Shown here: positions 9,701 to 18,722 of the stretch, in pieces
How the letters are laid out: each line of letters starts with the position of its first letter
Numbering within the stretch: position 1 is the stretch's first letter
Assembly: GCF_016918075.2 (NCBI RefSeq)
Contig: NZ_JAERPS020000001.1
Location: forward strand, 868,001-932,000
Direction: 5' to 3'
Source of the DNA: Rheinheimera maricola
GTDB taxonomy: Bacteria > Pseudomonadota > Gammaproteobacteria > Enterobacterales > Alteromonadaceae
DNA length: 64,000 bases
Notes under the pieces: model-generated
Told to the model about the DNA's origin: nothing
The model's input: the letters and a program-made list of their open reading frames with translations, nothing else
The model's database searches: none
Translations under genes and position numbers: made by a program

Positions 9701-11583
9701 GTGATGTATTTGGTAATGGCATGCTGCTATCTAAGCATATCCGGCTACAAGTAGCATTTAACCATATGCATATCTTTATTGACCCTAATCCAGACTCAGG
9801 CAAAAGTTGGCATGAGCGTGAGCGCATGTTTAACCTGCCTACATCAACCTGGGACGACTATGACAAATCACTGATCTCAGAAGGTGGTGGTATTTTCTTA
9901 CGTAGTGCTAAAGCCATTAAGTTGTCAGCACAGATGAAAGAAATGTTGGGCACGACTAAAACCAGCATGACACCCAATGAATTAATCCGTGAAGCGTTAA
10001 TGATGCCGGTTGATTTAATTTGGAACGGTGGTATCGGCACCTACATTAAAGCAACCAGCGAAAGCCATGCTGAAGTAGGCGACCGTGGCTCTGAGCCGTT
10101 ACGTGTTAATGGCCGTGATTTAAAAGCAAAAATCTTTGGCGAGGGCGGTAACCTTGGGGCAACTCAACGCGGCCGTATTGAATTTGCCATGAACGGTGGT
10201 TTGTTAAATACCGACTTTGTCGATAACGTCGGTGGTGTTACCTGTTCGGATAACGAAGTTAATATTAAAATTTTGCTAAACACCCTGGTAGCGGGCGGTG
10301 ATTTAACCTTGAAACAGCGTAATAAGTTGCTGTTTGATATGACAGATGATGTTGCTGCTATCGTAATTAAAGATTGTTATCGACAGACGCAAAGCATCAG
10401 TATCTCATCATTGCTAGGTGCCGAGCAGTTAAAGGAATATACGCGCTTTATTCATACCTTGGAAAAAGAAGGTAAGTTAAACCGCGAACTGGAGTTTCTG
10501 CCGTCAGATGATGAGCTGGCCGACCGCATGGCTAAAGGCCAGGGCTTAACACGGCCTGAGTTGGCTATTTTAACGGCCTACGGCAAGATGGTGTTAAAAG
10601 AGCGTTTGGTATTACCCGAAATATACGAGAACGCCTACTTTAAGCGTCAGTTGTTCGCTGCATTTCCGCAATTGCTGCAAGATAAATATGCCAGCGAGAT
10701 GGAAAATCACCCGCTTAAAGCCGAAATTATTGCCACTAAACTAGCGAACATGCTAGTTAACGAAATGGGCCCTAATTTTGCTCAGCGGATGCTGGAAGAA
10801 ACCGGCGCCGGTGTAGGTGAAGTCACGCTTTGTTATGCTATTGCGCGTGATTTGTTTGACTTGTCGCCTATTTGGCGCCAGCTTGAGCAGCTCGATAACA
10901 TTATTCCGGCGGCGTTACAAAGTAAGTTACTGCATCAGCTGCGTCGTACCATGCGTCGTGCAACCCGTTGGTTCCTGCGCCACCGTAACAAGGCACTGGA
11001 TATTCAGCAAACGCTAGACTTCTTTAAACCGGCTTATCAGCAATTGAGCAAAGAGCTCAATAGTTATTTGGCCGAAGCCGAAGTTGAACAGCTGCAGCAA
11101 AAACAAACGCTGCTGGCTGAGCAGGGCGTGCCGACAGACATTGCACAATACTTGGCACAGTTAAGCACAGTTTTCTCAGTGATGGATATCGCTCAGGTGG
11201 TCGACGCCGAGAAGGTACCGTTGGCGATGGTCGCGGAAATTTACTTTAAATTGGGTGACAAGTTAGACTTGCACTGGTTCCTGGAGCAAATCACTAACCA
11301 GCCAGTGGCAAACCACTGGCAAGCATTGGCCCGGGCCTCTTATCGTGAAGAGCTGGATTGGCAACAACGTGCATTGTCGGCCGTGGTTGTGCGCAGTTGC
11401 GGTAAAGTATGCGCCGCAGATGAAGTGATCAATAGCTGGCTGACAGAGCATGAAGCACTATTAGAGCGGTGGCGTTTAATGCTGGCAGAATTTAAAACCA
11501 CTAAGAGCCATGAATTTGCTAAGTTCTCGGTGGCACTGCGGGAATTAATGCTGTTGAGTCATCACTGTGACCCTGTAAAATAA
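6745..11583 (+). CDS. gdhB: NAD-specific glutamate dehydrogenase, large (about 180 kDa) class
   Basis: 1612 residues, the normal length of the large bacterial NAD-GDH. It converts glutamate to 2-oxoglutarate and ammonia with NAD in the cytoplasm, feeding amino-acid carbon into the TCA cycle. The N-terminal half holds the ACT-like regulatory region of the family. The catalytic core is visible at V841-PTGSKGGF with the substrate lysine K846, then NVVRHDEDDPYLVVAADKGT and the dinucleotide-binding stretch around FGEGGNLGATQRGRIEFA. The start at 6745 has AAGGAT upstream. The gene is monocistronic: hairpin before (6542) and strong terminator after (11600). No truncation is seen. Amino-acid catabolism fits the catabolic island further on. 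Confidence 0.95.
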   Translation: MALIDGQPSVLLQNVSKLIKQKVKDQVGLVEKFAYTLYGNMSNEDLVGRNDSDLYGAALSLWQTFNAHAKPDSMIRVFNPEIAKHGWESKHTVVEIVVQDMPFLVDSVRMALNRQAITAHLLLHYPLQTDRDNKGQITDFYKLGSKKQSSTQQTVFHIEIDRLTGKAAIERLTQELHSVMEDVSLAVADWQPAREKLQQVIKALPKQAGTASAEDVQQAIEFLNWLAKDNFTLLGFREYRISPVKGDYQISGIDESSLGLMRRTAARDLLLSELPETGRKQAINNALLILTKTNNKSRVHRPAYIDYIGVKKFDKDGKVIGEDRFIGLYSSSLYNNSAADIPLLKSKLGTVMHKSEFATGTHAYKALLNILETYPRDELIQATADELLHVAMGVLQMQERDMTRLFMRKDSFGRFVSAMVYVPRERYNTQLRKDTQAILQAALGSNEAVEFTTYFSESVLARTHYLVRINDSHVEYKVKEIERNLVEAARTWEDKLESAILGVYGEARGRELIGKYVNAFPRSYKEEMLPNDALVDIGKLESLNDDHKLEMLFYRPQEEKADSKAVRLNLFHKDHPIHLSDVLPMLENFGLRVIGETPYAVKSADGGVSWILNFAMELNCAIPDDFEAAQQSFQDSFAKVWNGQLEDDGFNRLILGAGLSGREASLLRAYAKYKRQIGGTFSQSYVESTFARYAELANLLVQLFNSKFEPKSKVSAKAIEKLEEQIASQLENVANLDDDRIVRRFVDMINATLRTNYFQKSAQGTDKPYISFKIKSALIPDMPLPTPMFEIFVYSPRVEGVHLRFGKVARGGLRWSDRREDFRTEVLGLVKAQTVKNTVIVPTGSKGGFVCKKLPETGGREAFMNEGKECYRTFIRGLLDVTDNIVQGAIVPPTNVVRHDEDDPYLVVAADKGTATFSDISNGISEEYGFWLGDAFASGGSNGYDHKKMGITARGGWESVKRHFREIDIDCQTTDFTCVAIGDMAGDVFGNGMLLSKHIRLQVAFNHMHIFIDPNPDSGKSWHERERMFNLPTSTWDDYDKSLISEGGGIFLRSAKAIKLSAQMKEMLGTTKTSMTPNELIREALMMPVDLIWNGGIGTYIKATSESHAEVGDRGSEPLRVNGRDLKAKIFGEGGNLGATQRGRIEFAMNGGLLNTDFVDNVGGVTCSDNEVNIKILLNTLVAGGDLTLKQRNKLLFDMTDDVAAIVIKDCYRQTQSISISSLLGAEQLKEYTRFIHTLEKEGKLNRELEFLPSDDELADRMAKGQGLTRPELAILTAYGKMVLKERLVLPEIYENAYFKRQLFAAFPQLLQDKYASEMENHPLKAEIIATKLANMLVNEMGPNFAQRMLEETGAGVGEVTLCYAIARDLFDLSPIWRQLEQLDNIIPAALQSKLLHQLRRTMRRATRWFLRHRNKALDIQQTLDFFKPAYQQLSKELNSYLAEAEVEQLQQKQTLLAEQGVPTDIAQYLAQLSTVFSVMDIAQVVDAEKVPLAMVAEIYFKLGDKLDLHWFLEQITNQPVANHWQALARASYREELDWQQRALSAVVVRSCGKVCAADEVINSWLTEHEALLERWRLMLAEFKTTKSHEFAKFSVALRELMLLSHHCDPVK

Positions 11584-11599
11584 CCAGCCAAATGGCTAC

Positions 11600-11629
11600 A
11601 ATACCCCGGCTTGCCGGGGTATTTTTTTA
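11600..11629 (+). terminator. Intrinsic terminator after glutamate dehydrogenase
   Basis: An 11-bp stem AATACCCCGGC (11600-11610) with GCCGGGGTATT (11613-11623), very short loop, followed by a run of seven T. A classical rho-independent terminator. Confidence 0.92.
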
Positions 11630-11648
11630 ACGTATGAAAAGGCTGCTT

Positions 11649-12659
11649 ATGTTTTATCCAATTGCACAAAAATTGATGTTCGCCTGTGATGCAGAATGGT
11701 CACATAATTTTGCTCTGGGCAGCTTAAAACGGCTAGCGCATACGCCACTGGCTGGGTTATGGCGTCAGCAGTTGCCATTAAAACCGGTTACGGTCGCCGG
11801 TATCCGGTTTGATAATGCACTGGGTTTAGCTGCCGGGTTGGATAAAAACGCCGAGTGTATCGATGCTTTTGGGCAGATGGGGTTTGGTTTCATCGAGGTG
11901 GGTACTGTCACCCCCAAACCGCAACTTGGCAATGACAAGCCACGTATTTTTCGCTTACCGCAATCTGAAGCCATTATTAACCGCATGGGTTTTAATAATA
12001 AAGGCGTTGATTATTTGGTAGAGAACGTGAAAAACGCCAGTTATAAAGGTGTATTGGGTATTAATATTGGTAAAAACAAAGATACACCGAACGAGCAGGG
12101 CAAAGATGATTATATATACTGCATGCGTAAAGTCTATGCTCATGCCAGCTATATCACGGTGAATATTTCTTCACCAAATACCCCCGGCTTGCGAGATCTG
12201 CAATTTGGTGATGCGTTGTATGACTTGCTGCAAAGTGTAAAGAATGAGCAACTTAATTTACAGGCGAAGTTCGACAAATATGTACCGCTATTTGTAAAAA
12301 TTGCGCCGGATATGGATGGCGTTGCCGTGCAGCAGGTGGCAGAAACATTACTAAAAAGCAAAATGGATGGCGTTATTGCCACCAATACCACGTTAGATCG
12401 CAGCCAGGTGCAAGGCCAACGTTTTGCTAATGAGGCTGGTGGTTTAAGTGGCTTACCTGTGCGGGATAAAAGCACAGAGGTGCTGCGTCAATTACGCGCC
12501 GCGGTGGGACAGGAGCTGCCCATTATTGGTGTCGGTGGCATTAGTGATGCTGATTCTGCTAAGCAAAAGTTAGACGCTGGCGCCAATTTACTACAGGTTT
12601 ATACCGGCTTTATTTATCGCGGACCAGAGCTTATCCGGCAGATCGTAACCCACTTATAA
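11649..12659 (+). CDS. pyrD: Dihydroorotate dehydrogenase (quinone), class 2
   Basis: 336 residues from the ATG at 11649 ([11 protein letters not shown]), matching the start of known class 2 enzymes; AAAAGG lies 7 bases upstream. An in-frame ATG at 11634 would use up that ribosome site and is less likely. The enzyme oxidises dihydroorotate to orotate at the inner membrane, passing electrons from FMN to quinone (fourth step of pyrimidine synthesis). Visible are the N-terminal membrane-association helices, [11 protein letters not shown], the [13 protein letters not shown] stretch with the class 2 catalytic serine, and the FMN phosphate site [10 protein letters not shown]. zapC follows, the order seen in related gammaproteobacteria. 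Confidence 0.96.
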   Translation: MFYPIAQKLMFACDAEWSHNFALGSLKRLAHTPLAGLWRQQLPLKPVTVAGIRFDNALGLAAGLDKNAECIDAFGQMGFGFIEVGTVTPKPQLGNDKPRIFRLPQSEAIINRMGFNNKGVDYLVENVKNASYKGVLGINIGKNKDTPNEQGKDDYIYCMRKVYAHASYITVNISSPNTPGLRDLQFGDALYDLLQSVKNEQLNLQAKFDKYVPLFVKIAPDMDGVAVQQVAETLLKSKMDGVIATNTTLDRSQVQGQRFANEAGGLSGLPVRDKSTEVLRQLRAAVGQELPIIGVGGISDADSAKQKLDAGANLLQVYTGFIYRGPELIRQIVTHL

Positions 12660-12776
12660 TGATCTTTAGCTGATCTTGCTGCGTTAGAACAAAACAGTCT
12701 TTAACATGCTGATCAGCTTAGTGTATTTGTGTAAGTGTTTAATAAATAGCCTCTTAGAATGTATGCAGGGAGTAGC

Positions 12777-13295
12777 ATGTTTACACCATCAGAGCAGTGG
12801 ATATGGCATTACTGCAGCGAAAAAGCGCGATTACTGTTGGACATTACTGCTACCGCTCAGTTTTGCTCACCGTTTAGTGCAGCACAGCTTGTGTATCAGC
12901 CGCACCAGCAGCCGTTAACTATGGCCGAAGCTGAAACATTTTGGGCAATAGATCATAGTTTGCAACAGTTAGACATGCCGGCGGCAGTAAGGCTTGAGCT
13001 TTGCCTTACTGCATTGTGCGGTTCGTTTTTGCAGCAACAGGCGCATAAAAGCTGGTATTTTCAGCAGGGCAGCGCCAATACAGTAGCGGCACAATACGAC
13101 GTAGTTATGCTGCGGGGCTTAAGCAGCCAGTATGCTTTGGTGTTGTCGGCCGACAGTGATTGCGCAAATTGTTTACTGCTGGGCGACATCAGCACTTTGG
13201 CGGGTAAAAATATTGCACGTTTACAGGTGGTTCGTGTGCTGCATAACCGGGTTAGCGCACTGAATGTCAGTATCCCGTATCGCTACAGTGCCTGA
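12777..13295 (+). CDS. zapC: Cell division protein ZapC
   Basis: 172 residues from the ATG at 12777 (MFTPSEQWIWHYC), with AGGGAG just upstream; the in-frame ATG at 12759 has no comparable site. It resembles ZapC (formerly YcbW) in length and in the W-x-W-Y-start, the LLLD strand, the KSWYF block in the middle and the ALVLSADSDCANCLLLGD segment. Family knowledge: ZapC binds and bundles FtsZ at the Z-ring. Position directly after pyrD supports the assignment. The sequence is diverged from the E. coli protein, so interaction residues cannot be judged. Confidence 0.85.
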   Translation: MFTPSEQWIWHYCSEKARLLLDITATAQFCSPFSAAQLVYQPHQQPLTMAEAETFWAIDHSLQQLDMPAAVRLELCLTALCGSFLQQQAHKSWYFQQGSANTVAAQYDVVMLRGLSSQYALVLSADSDCANCLLLGDISTLAGKNIARLQVVRVLHNRVSALNVSIPYRYSA

Positions 13296-13370
13296 TTTTT
13301 AACGGCGTTATTTCCCTCAGCGATAGATCCGACTACACTAGCGGAAATTTTTAATCTCGCGGAGCCATGT

Positions 13371-14561
13371 ATGTCTGCTTTAGCCGCTGATCCAGCTGAG
13401 CTTAATGCCTTTTTTCTGCAACTCAACTCTGCACTCACGCAGCAACAGCTACATAAACTGGTACTGAGTAAGTACCAGGGCAAGGAGCCGTTAAAGCAAC
13501 TGCAAGTTCGCCCTGTACTGCTTAAACAGCAGTGGCAGCTCAGTTTTACCTATAAATACCAAACTAATGATGTCACCCGAAATTTCCCGGCTGATGGGGC
13601 ATTGACTGAAATTAAAGCGCTGTTGGGTGGCAGTTTTAGCGCGGCCAATTTGTTTACCACCGATACTGAAGTGCAGCTAACGATCAGTAAAAAAGGCAAA
13701 GTGTTGTATCAACAAAAACGCCTTAGCCAACCGTTGAATACCATGCAAACTGAGCATAATCGCGACAAACAGCGTTATTTAACCCTGCAACGGCCTTTTT
13801 TACGTGAACTGGGTGTAACCGATGTACAACAGCAGCTTATCCCTGCTATGTCACGCAAATGGAAGCAGATAAACAAGTTTATTGAAATTTTCTCTGGCGC
13901 CGTACAAGACAGCGGATTAAGTGCGAATAAGCAATTACACGTCGCTGACTTTGGCTCCGGTAAAGCTTATCTAACCTTTGCCGTGCATGATTATTTAACC
14001 AATACTCTGGCCCTGGATGCCCAAGTTACCGGCGTTGAGCTGCGGCAAAACCTGGTCGATTTATGTAATAGCACAGCAGATAAACTGGGCTTAGCTGGTA
14101 TTCAGTTTGAACAGGGCGACGTAAAGCATTTTAAAGCCCGTGGTATTAACGTAATGATAGCGCTGCATGCTTGTGATACCGCTACGGATTACGCCATTCA
14201 TATGGGCATCGCTACTGGTGCTGAGATTATTATGTGCTCACCGTGTTGCCACAAGCAGATCCGCGGGCAAATACAACTGCCACAAGTGCTAGCGCCGATG
14301 TTAGTTCACGGTATTCACCTGGGGCAGGAGGCCGAAATGGTTACCGATAGCCTGCGGGCGTTGCTGTTGGAAGCGCACGGTTATGATACCAAGGTGTTTG
14401 AGTTTATTTCGCTGGAGCACACCAGCAAAAATAAAATGATCCTGGCGACTAAACGTAAACAAACACGTGACAACGCTAATATATTGCAGCAAATCGCGGC
14501 TATTAAACAGTTCTATGGCATAACTGAACACTGCCTGGAAAGCCTGTTACAGCAAGCCTAA
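13371..14561 (+). CDS. SAM-dependent methyltransferase, Methyltransf_32-like
   Basis: 396 residues with CGGAG upstream of the start. The N-terminal ~150 residues have no clear motif. A Rossmann methyltransferase domain follows: motif I is ADFGSGKAYLTFAVHDYL (about 189-206), an acidic strand VTGVELRQNLVDLC lies about 25 residues later, then FEQGDV and the ALHACDTATDYAI stretch. A CSPCCHKQ motif (about 287-294) is characteristic of this poorly studied family; homologous domains occur in GSTCD-like proteins. Substrate unknown; RNA is a possibility only by family analogy. The gene overlaps the convergent PLP enzyme by 4 bases. Confidence 0.75.
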   Translation: MSALAADPAELNAFFLQLNSALTQQQLHKLVLSKYQGKEPLKQLQVRPVLLKQQWQLSFTYKYQTNDVTRNFPADGALTEIKALLGGSFSAANLFTTDTEVQLTISKKGKVLYQQKRLSQPLNTMQTEHNRDKQRYLTLQRPFLRELGVTDVQQQLIPAMSRKWKQINKFIEIFSGAVQDSGLSANKQLHVADFGSGKAYLTFAVHDYLTNTLALDAQVTGVELRQNLVDLCNSTADKLGLAGIQFEQGDVKHFKARGINVMIALHACDTATDYAIHMGIATGAEIIMCSPCCHKQIRGQIQLPQVLAPMLVHGIHLGQEAEMVTDSLRALLLEAHGYDTKVFEFISLEHTSKNKMILATKRKQTRDNANILQQIAAIKQFYGITEHCLESLLQQA

Positions 14562-15781
14562 AAGCAGGTGTCTACTTGCTGCAACAGGTTGTAATCGTTA
14601 TCTGTCAGCCACAATGTGCGCCACTTATCAAAGGTCAGGCACGGATGTGAAGCGCCAAGAATGACGATATCGCCAATCTTTGGTGTCAACGCTGGGCTGT
14701 ATCGCCAGAATGCATGCTGATCCATCAGCTTAGTGGTTTGGCAATCCTGTAATTTGTCGCTGAGCATCTGCCCGTTACGATAAATAGCTATTGCTTGCGG
14801 TAAGCCAGCATCAAAGGCGGCATCACGTTTGCCAAAGCCCAGTACGGCAAGCCCCGGCTCAGGTAACGATTGTACATACACGGCTAATTCCAACGCATTA
14901 TGTAAACCGGCGCCCAATTTGCAGGCCAGAGCACTACGCTGCTCGATTAACTGCTGTGCTTGTTGGTAAATGCCTCGATCGTGGCTAACATAACAACCCG
15001 GGCGTAATACTGTCTGCATTGTCGGGGGCAGGGTGGCTTTGCTCAGCTCTGCCGCAACTATGTCGTACCAGGCAGAACCAGCGCCGCTAATAAGTAAATT
15101 AGTGTGTTTGAACAACTGTAATCTGAGCAACGCTTTGCACAACGCAGCTGCTTGTTGCACAAACTGGCGTACACTATGCTCAGTGTCATTGGTATTAATC
15201 ACTCCCTCATAAAATTCAATACCGGCCAGCGCCAACGCTGGCAGTCCGGCAATGTGTTTTGCAAGTGCAACCGCTTGTTGGTTACTGCGGCAACCACAGC
15301 GACCGCCAGGCACACCAAGTTCAATTAGCACCGGTAATACGATTTGTTCAGTGGCAAAAAAGGCCGCCAGCGCATTGGCGTTGTCAGCATGATCAATACA
15401 AACAAATAATTCTGTACCGCCCGCCAGTAATGCGGCAATGATAGCCATATTGGCTACACCCACTAACTGATTAGCCAAAATAATCCGCTTGGCACCGGCT
15501 TGGGCAGCTACCTGGGCCTGATACGCCGTGGCAACTGTAATACCCCAGGCGCCGACGGCCAGCTGCTGCTGAAACAACCAGGGTGTCATACTGGTTTTGC
15601 CGTGCGGCGCTAGCAGCACGCCACTGGCCTGAGCGAAACGCTGCATCCACTGCAAATTATGCTGTATCGCAGTTTGTTTAAGCAGGGCGGCTGGTAAGCA
15701 AATATCTTGTTGCAGCAGGTTTAACGCTGGCTTTTCGGCTAGCGGCGTAGCCGATTTATGCTGAATATATTGGTACTTCAT
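14558..15781 (-). CDS. DSD1-like PLP enzyme (D-serine/D-threo-hydroxyaspartate dehydratase or D-threonine aldolase family)
   Basis: 407 residues with an alanine-racemase-type N-terminal TIM barrel. The PLP lysine is expected at K62 in LLAPHGKTSMTPW. The C-terminal domain carries H379-x-C381 (ASHPCLTFDKW), the His/Cys zinc pair that distinguishes DSD1-type metal-dependent D-serine dehydratases from D-threonine aldolases. Family knowledge: these enzymes deaminate D-serine or D-threo-3-hydroxyaspartate, or cleave D-threonine. It is divergent from the RpiR-RidA-transporter-M81 operon, and a RidA beside it fits enamine/imine intermediates of a dehydratase. Inference: D-hydroxyamino-acid catabolism. 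The exact substrate is not decided by the sequence. Confidence 0.82.
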   Translation of the reverse strand: MKYQYIQHKSATPLAEKPALNLLQQDICLPAALLKQTAIQHNLQWMQRFAQASGVLLAPHGKTSMTPWLFQQQLAVGAWGITVATAYQAQVAAQAGAKRIILANQLVGVANMAIIAALLAGGTELFVCIDHADNANALAAFFATEQIVLPVLIELGVPGGRCGCRSNQQAVALAKHIAGLPALALAGIEFYEGVINTNDTEHSVRQFVQQAAALCKALLRLQLFKHTNLLISGAGSAWYDIVAAELSKATLPPTMQTVLRPGCYVSHDRGIYQQAQQLIEQRSALACKLGAGLHNALELAVYVQSLPEPGLAVLGFGKRDAAFDAGLPQAIAIYRNGQMLSDKLQDCQTTKLMDQHAFWRYSPALTPKIGDIVILGASHPCLTFDKWRTLWLTDNDYNLLQQVDTCF

Positions 15782-15859
15782 AACATCTCGCTATTATTTT
15801 AATGTGCTGTGATTTTTTCCGCAAACAGTAAATAGCTGTATTAAAGCCAATTTAATATT

Positions 15860-15887
15860 TACTTTCCGCTTAACTTGGTACAAAGTA
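15860..15887. promoter_or_regulatory. Candidate operator, TACTTT-N16-AAAGTA dyad
   Basis: In the divergent region between the PLP enzyme and the RpiR gene, TACTTT (15860-15865) and AAAGTA (15882-15887) form an inverted repeat. The 28-bp block matches 23 of 28 positions of another block at 23431-23458 in front of the hexosaminidase and TonB receptor genes. A related ACTTT-AATA-AAAGT dyad lies immediately downstream (15911-15924). Inference: binding sites for the RpiR protein encoded at 15961. Confidence 0.6.
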
Positions 15888-15960
15888 TCTTTATTGATAG
15901 CACAAATGTTACTTTAATAAAAGTTACTGAGTAACGCTTTAAACCAAGCAGGTAAAAATA

Positions 15961-16824
15961 ATGAGTTACGAAATTGATGTGTTGTCGCGCATTTCTGAGC
16001 GTTTTGTGGAGATGAGCGAGTCGGAGCAACGGGTGGCGCAGCTTATTTTGGATAATGTTAAAGCCGCAACGGAGATGAGTATTGCCAAACTTTCTGCCAG
16101 TGCCGGGGTAAGCCAGGCTACGGTAACCCGTTTTGCCCGCACAGTAGATTGTAAAGATGTACGTCAACTCAAAGTTAAACTGGCACAGTCGTTGGCAGTA
16201 GGCCAACGCTTTGTTGAAGAGACGCCCGATTTGGATGGCATTCAGGGCGTGTATGAGGCAATTAAGAATACGCTGGATTTAAGCCGCAAGCTGCTGGTAG
16301 AAGCGGACATTAAACTTGCGGTCAGCTATTTGCAAAACGCGCGGATGATTTTTTGTATCGGTATGGGGGGGGGCTCGTCCATTGGCTCGCAAGAGTTGCA
16401 ATACCGCCTGTTCCGTTTCGGTATGCCAGTATGCAGTTATCAAGACGGCTTGTTAACGCGGATGGTGGCTGCTGCTGTAGAGCCGCAGGATGTGATGGTG
16501 GCTATTTCATTGACGGGTAATACTGGTGAGATCATTGACTCTGCTTCAATAGCCAGGCAATACGGTGCCAAAGTTATTGCCATTACCAAGCCGGGCTCGG
16601 CACTGGCAGCAAATGCCGACATCGTGCTTGGCCTGCAGGCACCAGAAACCGATTTTATCTATAAACCCTCTGCCTCGCGTTATGCCATGCTGGCCATTAT
16701 TGATGTGTTGGCTACCGAAGTGGCAAAACTGAACAAGCGCAAGTCTCGTGACAAATTGCGCCGCGTTAAGCTGTCACTGGACAGTCACCGTGGTGGCGAT
16801 GAGCGCCAACCGCTGGGAGATTAA
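15961..16824 (+). CDS. MurR/RpiR family transcriptional regulator
   Basis: 287 residues. N-terminal HTH_6 domain (about 1-77) with the recognition region MSIAKLSASAGVSQATVTRFAR, then a SIS sugar-phosphate-binding domain (about 120-260) with CIGMGGGSSIGSQ and SLTGNTGEIIDSA, the usual phosphosugar loops. Family knowledge: RpiR regulators bind a phosphorylated sugar or amino-sugar derivative and control local catabolic genes. It opens an operon with RidA (4-base gap), the symporter and the M81 enzyme, and is divergent from the PLP enzyme. A SIS domain points to an amino-sugar-like effector, in keeping with the nearby GH20 enzyme. It likely autoregulates through the dyad at 15860. Confidence 0.9.
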   Translation: MSYEIDVLSRISERFVEMSESEQRVAQLILDNVKAATEMSIAKLSASAGVSQATVTRFARTVDCKDVRQLKVKLAQSLAVGQRFVEETPDLDGIQGVYEAIKNTLDLSRKLLVEADIKLAVSYLQNARMIFCIGMGGGSSIGSQELQYRLFRFGMPVCSYQDGLLTRMVAAAVEPQDVMVAISLTGNTGEIIDSASIARQYGAKVIAITKPGSALAANADIVLGLQAPETDFIYKPSASRYAMLAIIDVLATEVAKLNKRKSRDKLRRVKLSLDSHRGGDERQPLGD

Positions 16825-16828
16825 CCTG

Positions 16829-17221
16829 ATGCCAATTAAACGTTACGGTGTAGATGAAAGTACCGGCACCGGTGGCCAAAAACTTCCGTTTGCAAAAGCT
16901 GTTGAAGCCGGTGGCTGGTTGTACGTATCGGGCCAGACCCCGATGCGCGATGGTGAAGTGGTCGAAGGCGGCATTATTGAGCAGTCAGAGCTGGCACTGC
17001 AAAACTGTATCGACATCATGCTGCAAGCGGGTTACAGCTTAGCTGATGTTGTGCACGTTAAAGTTTATCTTACCGATGCGCGCTATTTCAGCAGCTTCAA
17101 TAAGGTATTTCGTCAGCTGTTTGCAGAAGCACCTCCGGCGCGGATCTGTGCGGTAGCCGATTTAGTGGTGGATTGTAAGGTCGAAGTGGATTTGACCTGT
17201 TACCGCGATGACAGGGGCTGA
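16829..17221 (+). CDS. RidA family enamine/imine deaminase
   Basis: 130 residues from the ATG at 16829 (MPIKRYGVD), with GGGAG upstream; longer in-frame starts lie inside the rpiR coding region. The YjgF/RidA fold is clear: GGWLYVSGQTP, the Q-x-x-x-A-L-x-N helix, VVHVKVYLTD, and the C-terminal PPARICAVADL-VEVDL strand with the conserved arginine. Family knowledge: RidA hydrolyses reactive enamines/imines released by PLP-dependent dehydratases. The gene 14558-15781 encodes just such an enzyme type, so this is probably its detoxifying partner. Confidence 0.9.
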   Translation: MPIKRYGVDESTGTGGQKLPFAKAVEAGGWLYVSGQTPMRDGEVVEGGIIEQSELALQNCIDIMLQAGYSLADVVHVKVYLTDARYFSSFNKVFRQLFAEAPPARICAVADLVVDCKVEVDLTCYRDDRG

Positions 17222-17222
17222 T

Positions 17223-18713
17223 ATGACTAGCCAGCTGTTGCTGTGGGGCCTGTGTGGTTACGTAGTATTGATGCTGGCTATCAGTTATATCGCGTCGCGT
17301 CGTCAGCAAAGCGGTGACGATTTTTTATTGGCCGGGCGCAAGGTGTCATCAGGCTTAACTTTTGGTACTACAGTGGCCACCATGATAGGCACCGGCACCA
17401 GTATGGGGGCTGTTGGTTACGCGTACCTCCATGGCTGGGCCGGTATGATGTACGGTTTAGGCGGTGCCATCGGCATTTTGTTAACTGCCTGGCTGTTTGC
17501 GCCACTTAGGGCGCTGCGTTTTATGACAATGAGTGAAGAGCTAAGTTATTATGCCGGCGCTAACCTCTGGGTAAAACATCTTAGTGCAATACTGATTTTT
17601 CTTTGCTCGCTGGGCTGGCTGGGTGCTCATATTCTCGGTGGTGCTTTGTATTTGTCCTGGGCTACCGGTTTTAATCTGGTTGCCGCAAAATGGCTGCTGG
17701 CTAGTATATTTACCCTCTATGTATTAATTGGCGGTTATCGGGCCGTTGTGTGGACTGATAGCCTGATGGCGCTGATTTTATTTACTGGTTTTTTATTGCT
17801 GGCCTGGGTGGTGCTACAAAGCAGTGGCGGTTTTGCTTCGCTGCAGCAAATTGTCGATACCGCACAGCAGCAGGGCACTATGCAAGATCCCGGCTGGTTA
17901 CCAGCGTTATCGCTGGCGGTTGTGGTGGCGGTAGGCGTGATGGCCGCCCCGTCGTTTAGACAGCGCATCTACGCCGGTGCCAGTGTGTCGGCGATCAGAC
18001 GTGCATTTGGTTGTGCCGGTTTGGTATATCTGTTGTTTGCAGTTTTACCGGCCATACTGGGCATTGTCGCCAGCCAGTTGTTGCCGGCTCTGGCCAATCA
18101 TCAACACGCCTTCACTGCATTGATCACCGTGTTACTGCCGCCGCTAATTGCAATGCTGGTGTTATTGGCCGGCTTGTCGGCTACCTTATCTTCCGCCAGT
18201 TCCGATGCTATAGCTGCTGTTTCAGTACTGATCCGCGATCTATATTACGGCGCTGTTGGCAGTATGCCGCAGCAGGACAAGGTGGTGCGTTATTCCCGTT
18301 ACGGTGTTTTGCTGGTGTCGGTATTATCACTGTTATTGGCGCTGTATGCCGACGATGTTATCCGCTATATCAGCGCGATGATCGCCACCTTGATGTCCGG
18401 GCTGTTTGTCAGTTGTGTGTTAGGGCGTTGTTGGCCACGGTTAAATGCTGCCGGTATTTTAGCGGCAATCGTCAGTGCAGTGCTGGTGTCATTGTTGGTG
18501 TTGCTTAGTCCGTTCTGGCTGGCATTTTGGGGTAACCCGGTTATTCCGGCATTATTAACAGCCACAGTGTCTGCTATTGGCGTCAGCCTGTTAACCCGGC
18601 AAAACCGTCGTAGCCGCAGCCAAGCATTAGCGCTTATTACCACTCAGCGAGAAGGGCAATCAGCCCAGCATGATAGCACTAGTATCAGTACGTCATCTCT
18701 GACGTCTAATTAA
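17223..18713 (+). CDS. Sodium:solute symporter family transporter
   Basis: 496 residues from the ATG at 17223 (MTSQLLLWG), chosen because AGGGG lies at normal spacing; the ATG at 17208 overlaps ridA and has no site. About 12-13 hydrophobic helices. The SSS signature is visible in SRRQQSGDDFLLAGRKV followed by FGTTVATMIGTGTSMGAVGYAY, with the later AGLSATLSSASSDAIAAVSVLIRD helix carrying the Ser residues of the second sodium site. The C-terminus is a cytoplasmic Ser/Thr-rich tail. Family knowledge: sodium-driven uptake of sugars, amino acids or organic acids. Inference: inner-membrane uptake of the compound handled by the neighbouring PLP and M81 enzymes. Confidence 0.9.
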   Translation: MTSQLLLWGLCGYVVLMLAISYIASRRQQSGDDFLLAGRKVSSGLTFGTTVATMIGTGTSMGAVGYAYLHGWAGMMYGLGGAIGILLTAWLFAPLRALRFMTMSEELSYYAGANLWVKHLSAILIFLCSLGWLGAHILGGALYLSWATGFNLVAAKWLLASIFTLYVLIGGYRAVVWTDSLMALILFTGFLLLAWVVLQSSGGFASLQQIVDTAQQQGTMQDPGWLPALSLAVVVAVGVMAAPSFRQRIYAGASVSAIRRAFGCAGLVYLLFAVLPAILGIVASQLLPALANHQHAFTALITVLLPPLIAMLVLLAGLSATLSSASSDAIAAVSVLIRDLYYGAVGSMPQQDKVVRYSRYGVLLVSVLSLLLALYADDVIRYISAMIATLMSGLFVSCVLGRCWPRLNAAGILAAIVSAVLVSLLVLLSPFWLAFWGNPVIPALLTATVSAIGVSLLTRQNRRSRSQALALITTQREGQSAQHDSTSISTSSLTSN

Positions 18714-18722
18714 AGAGGACCT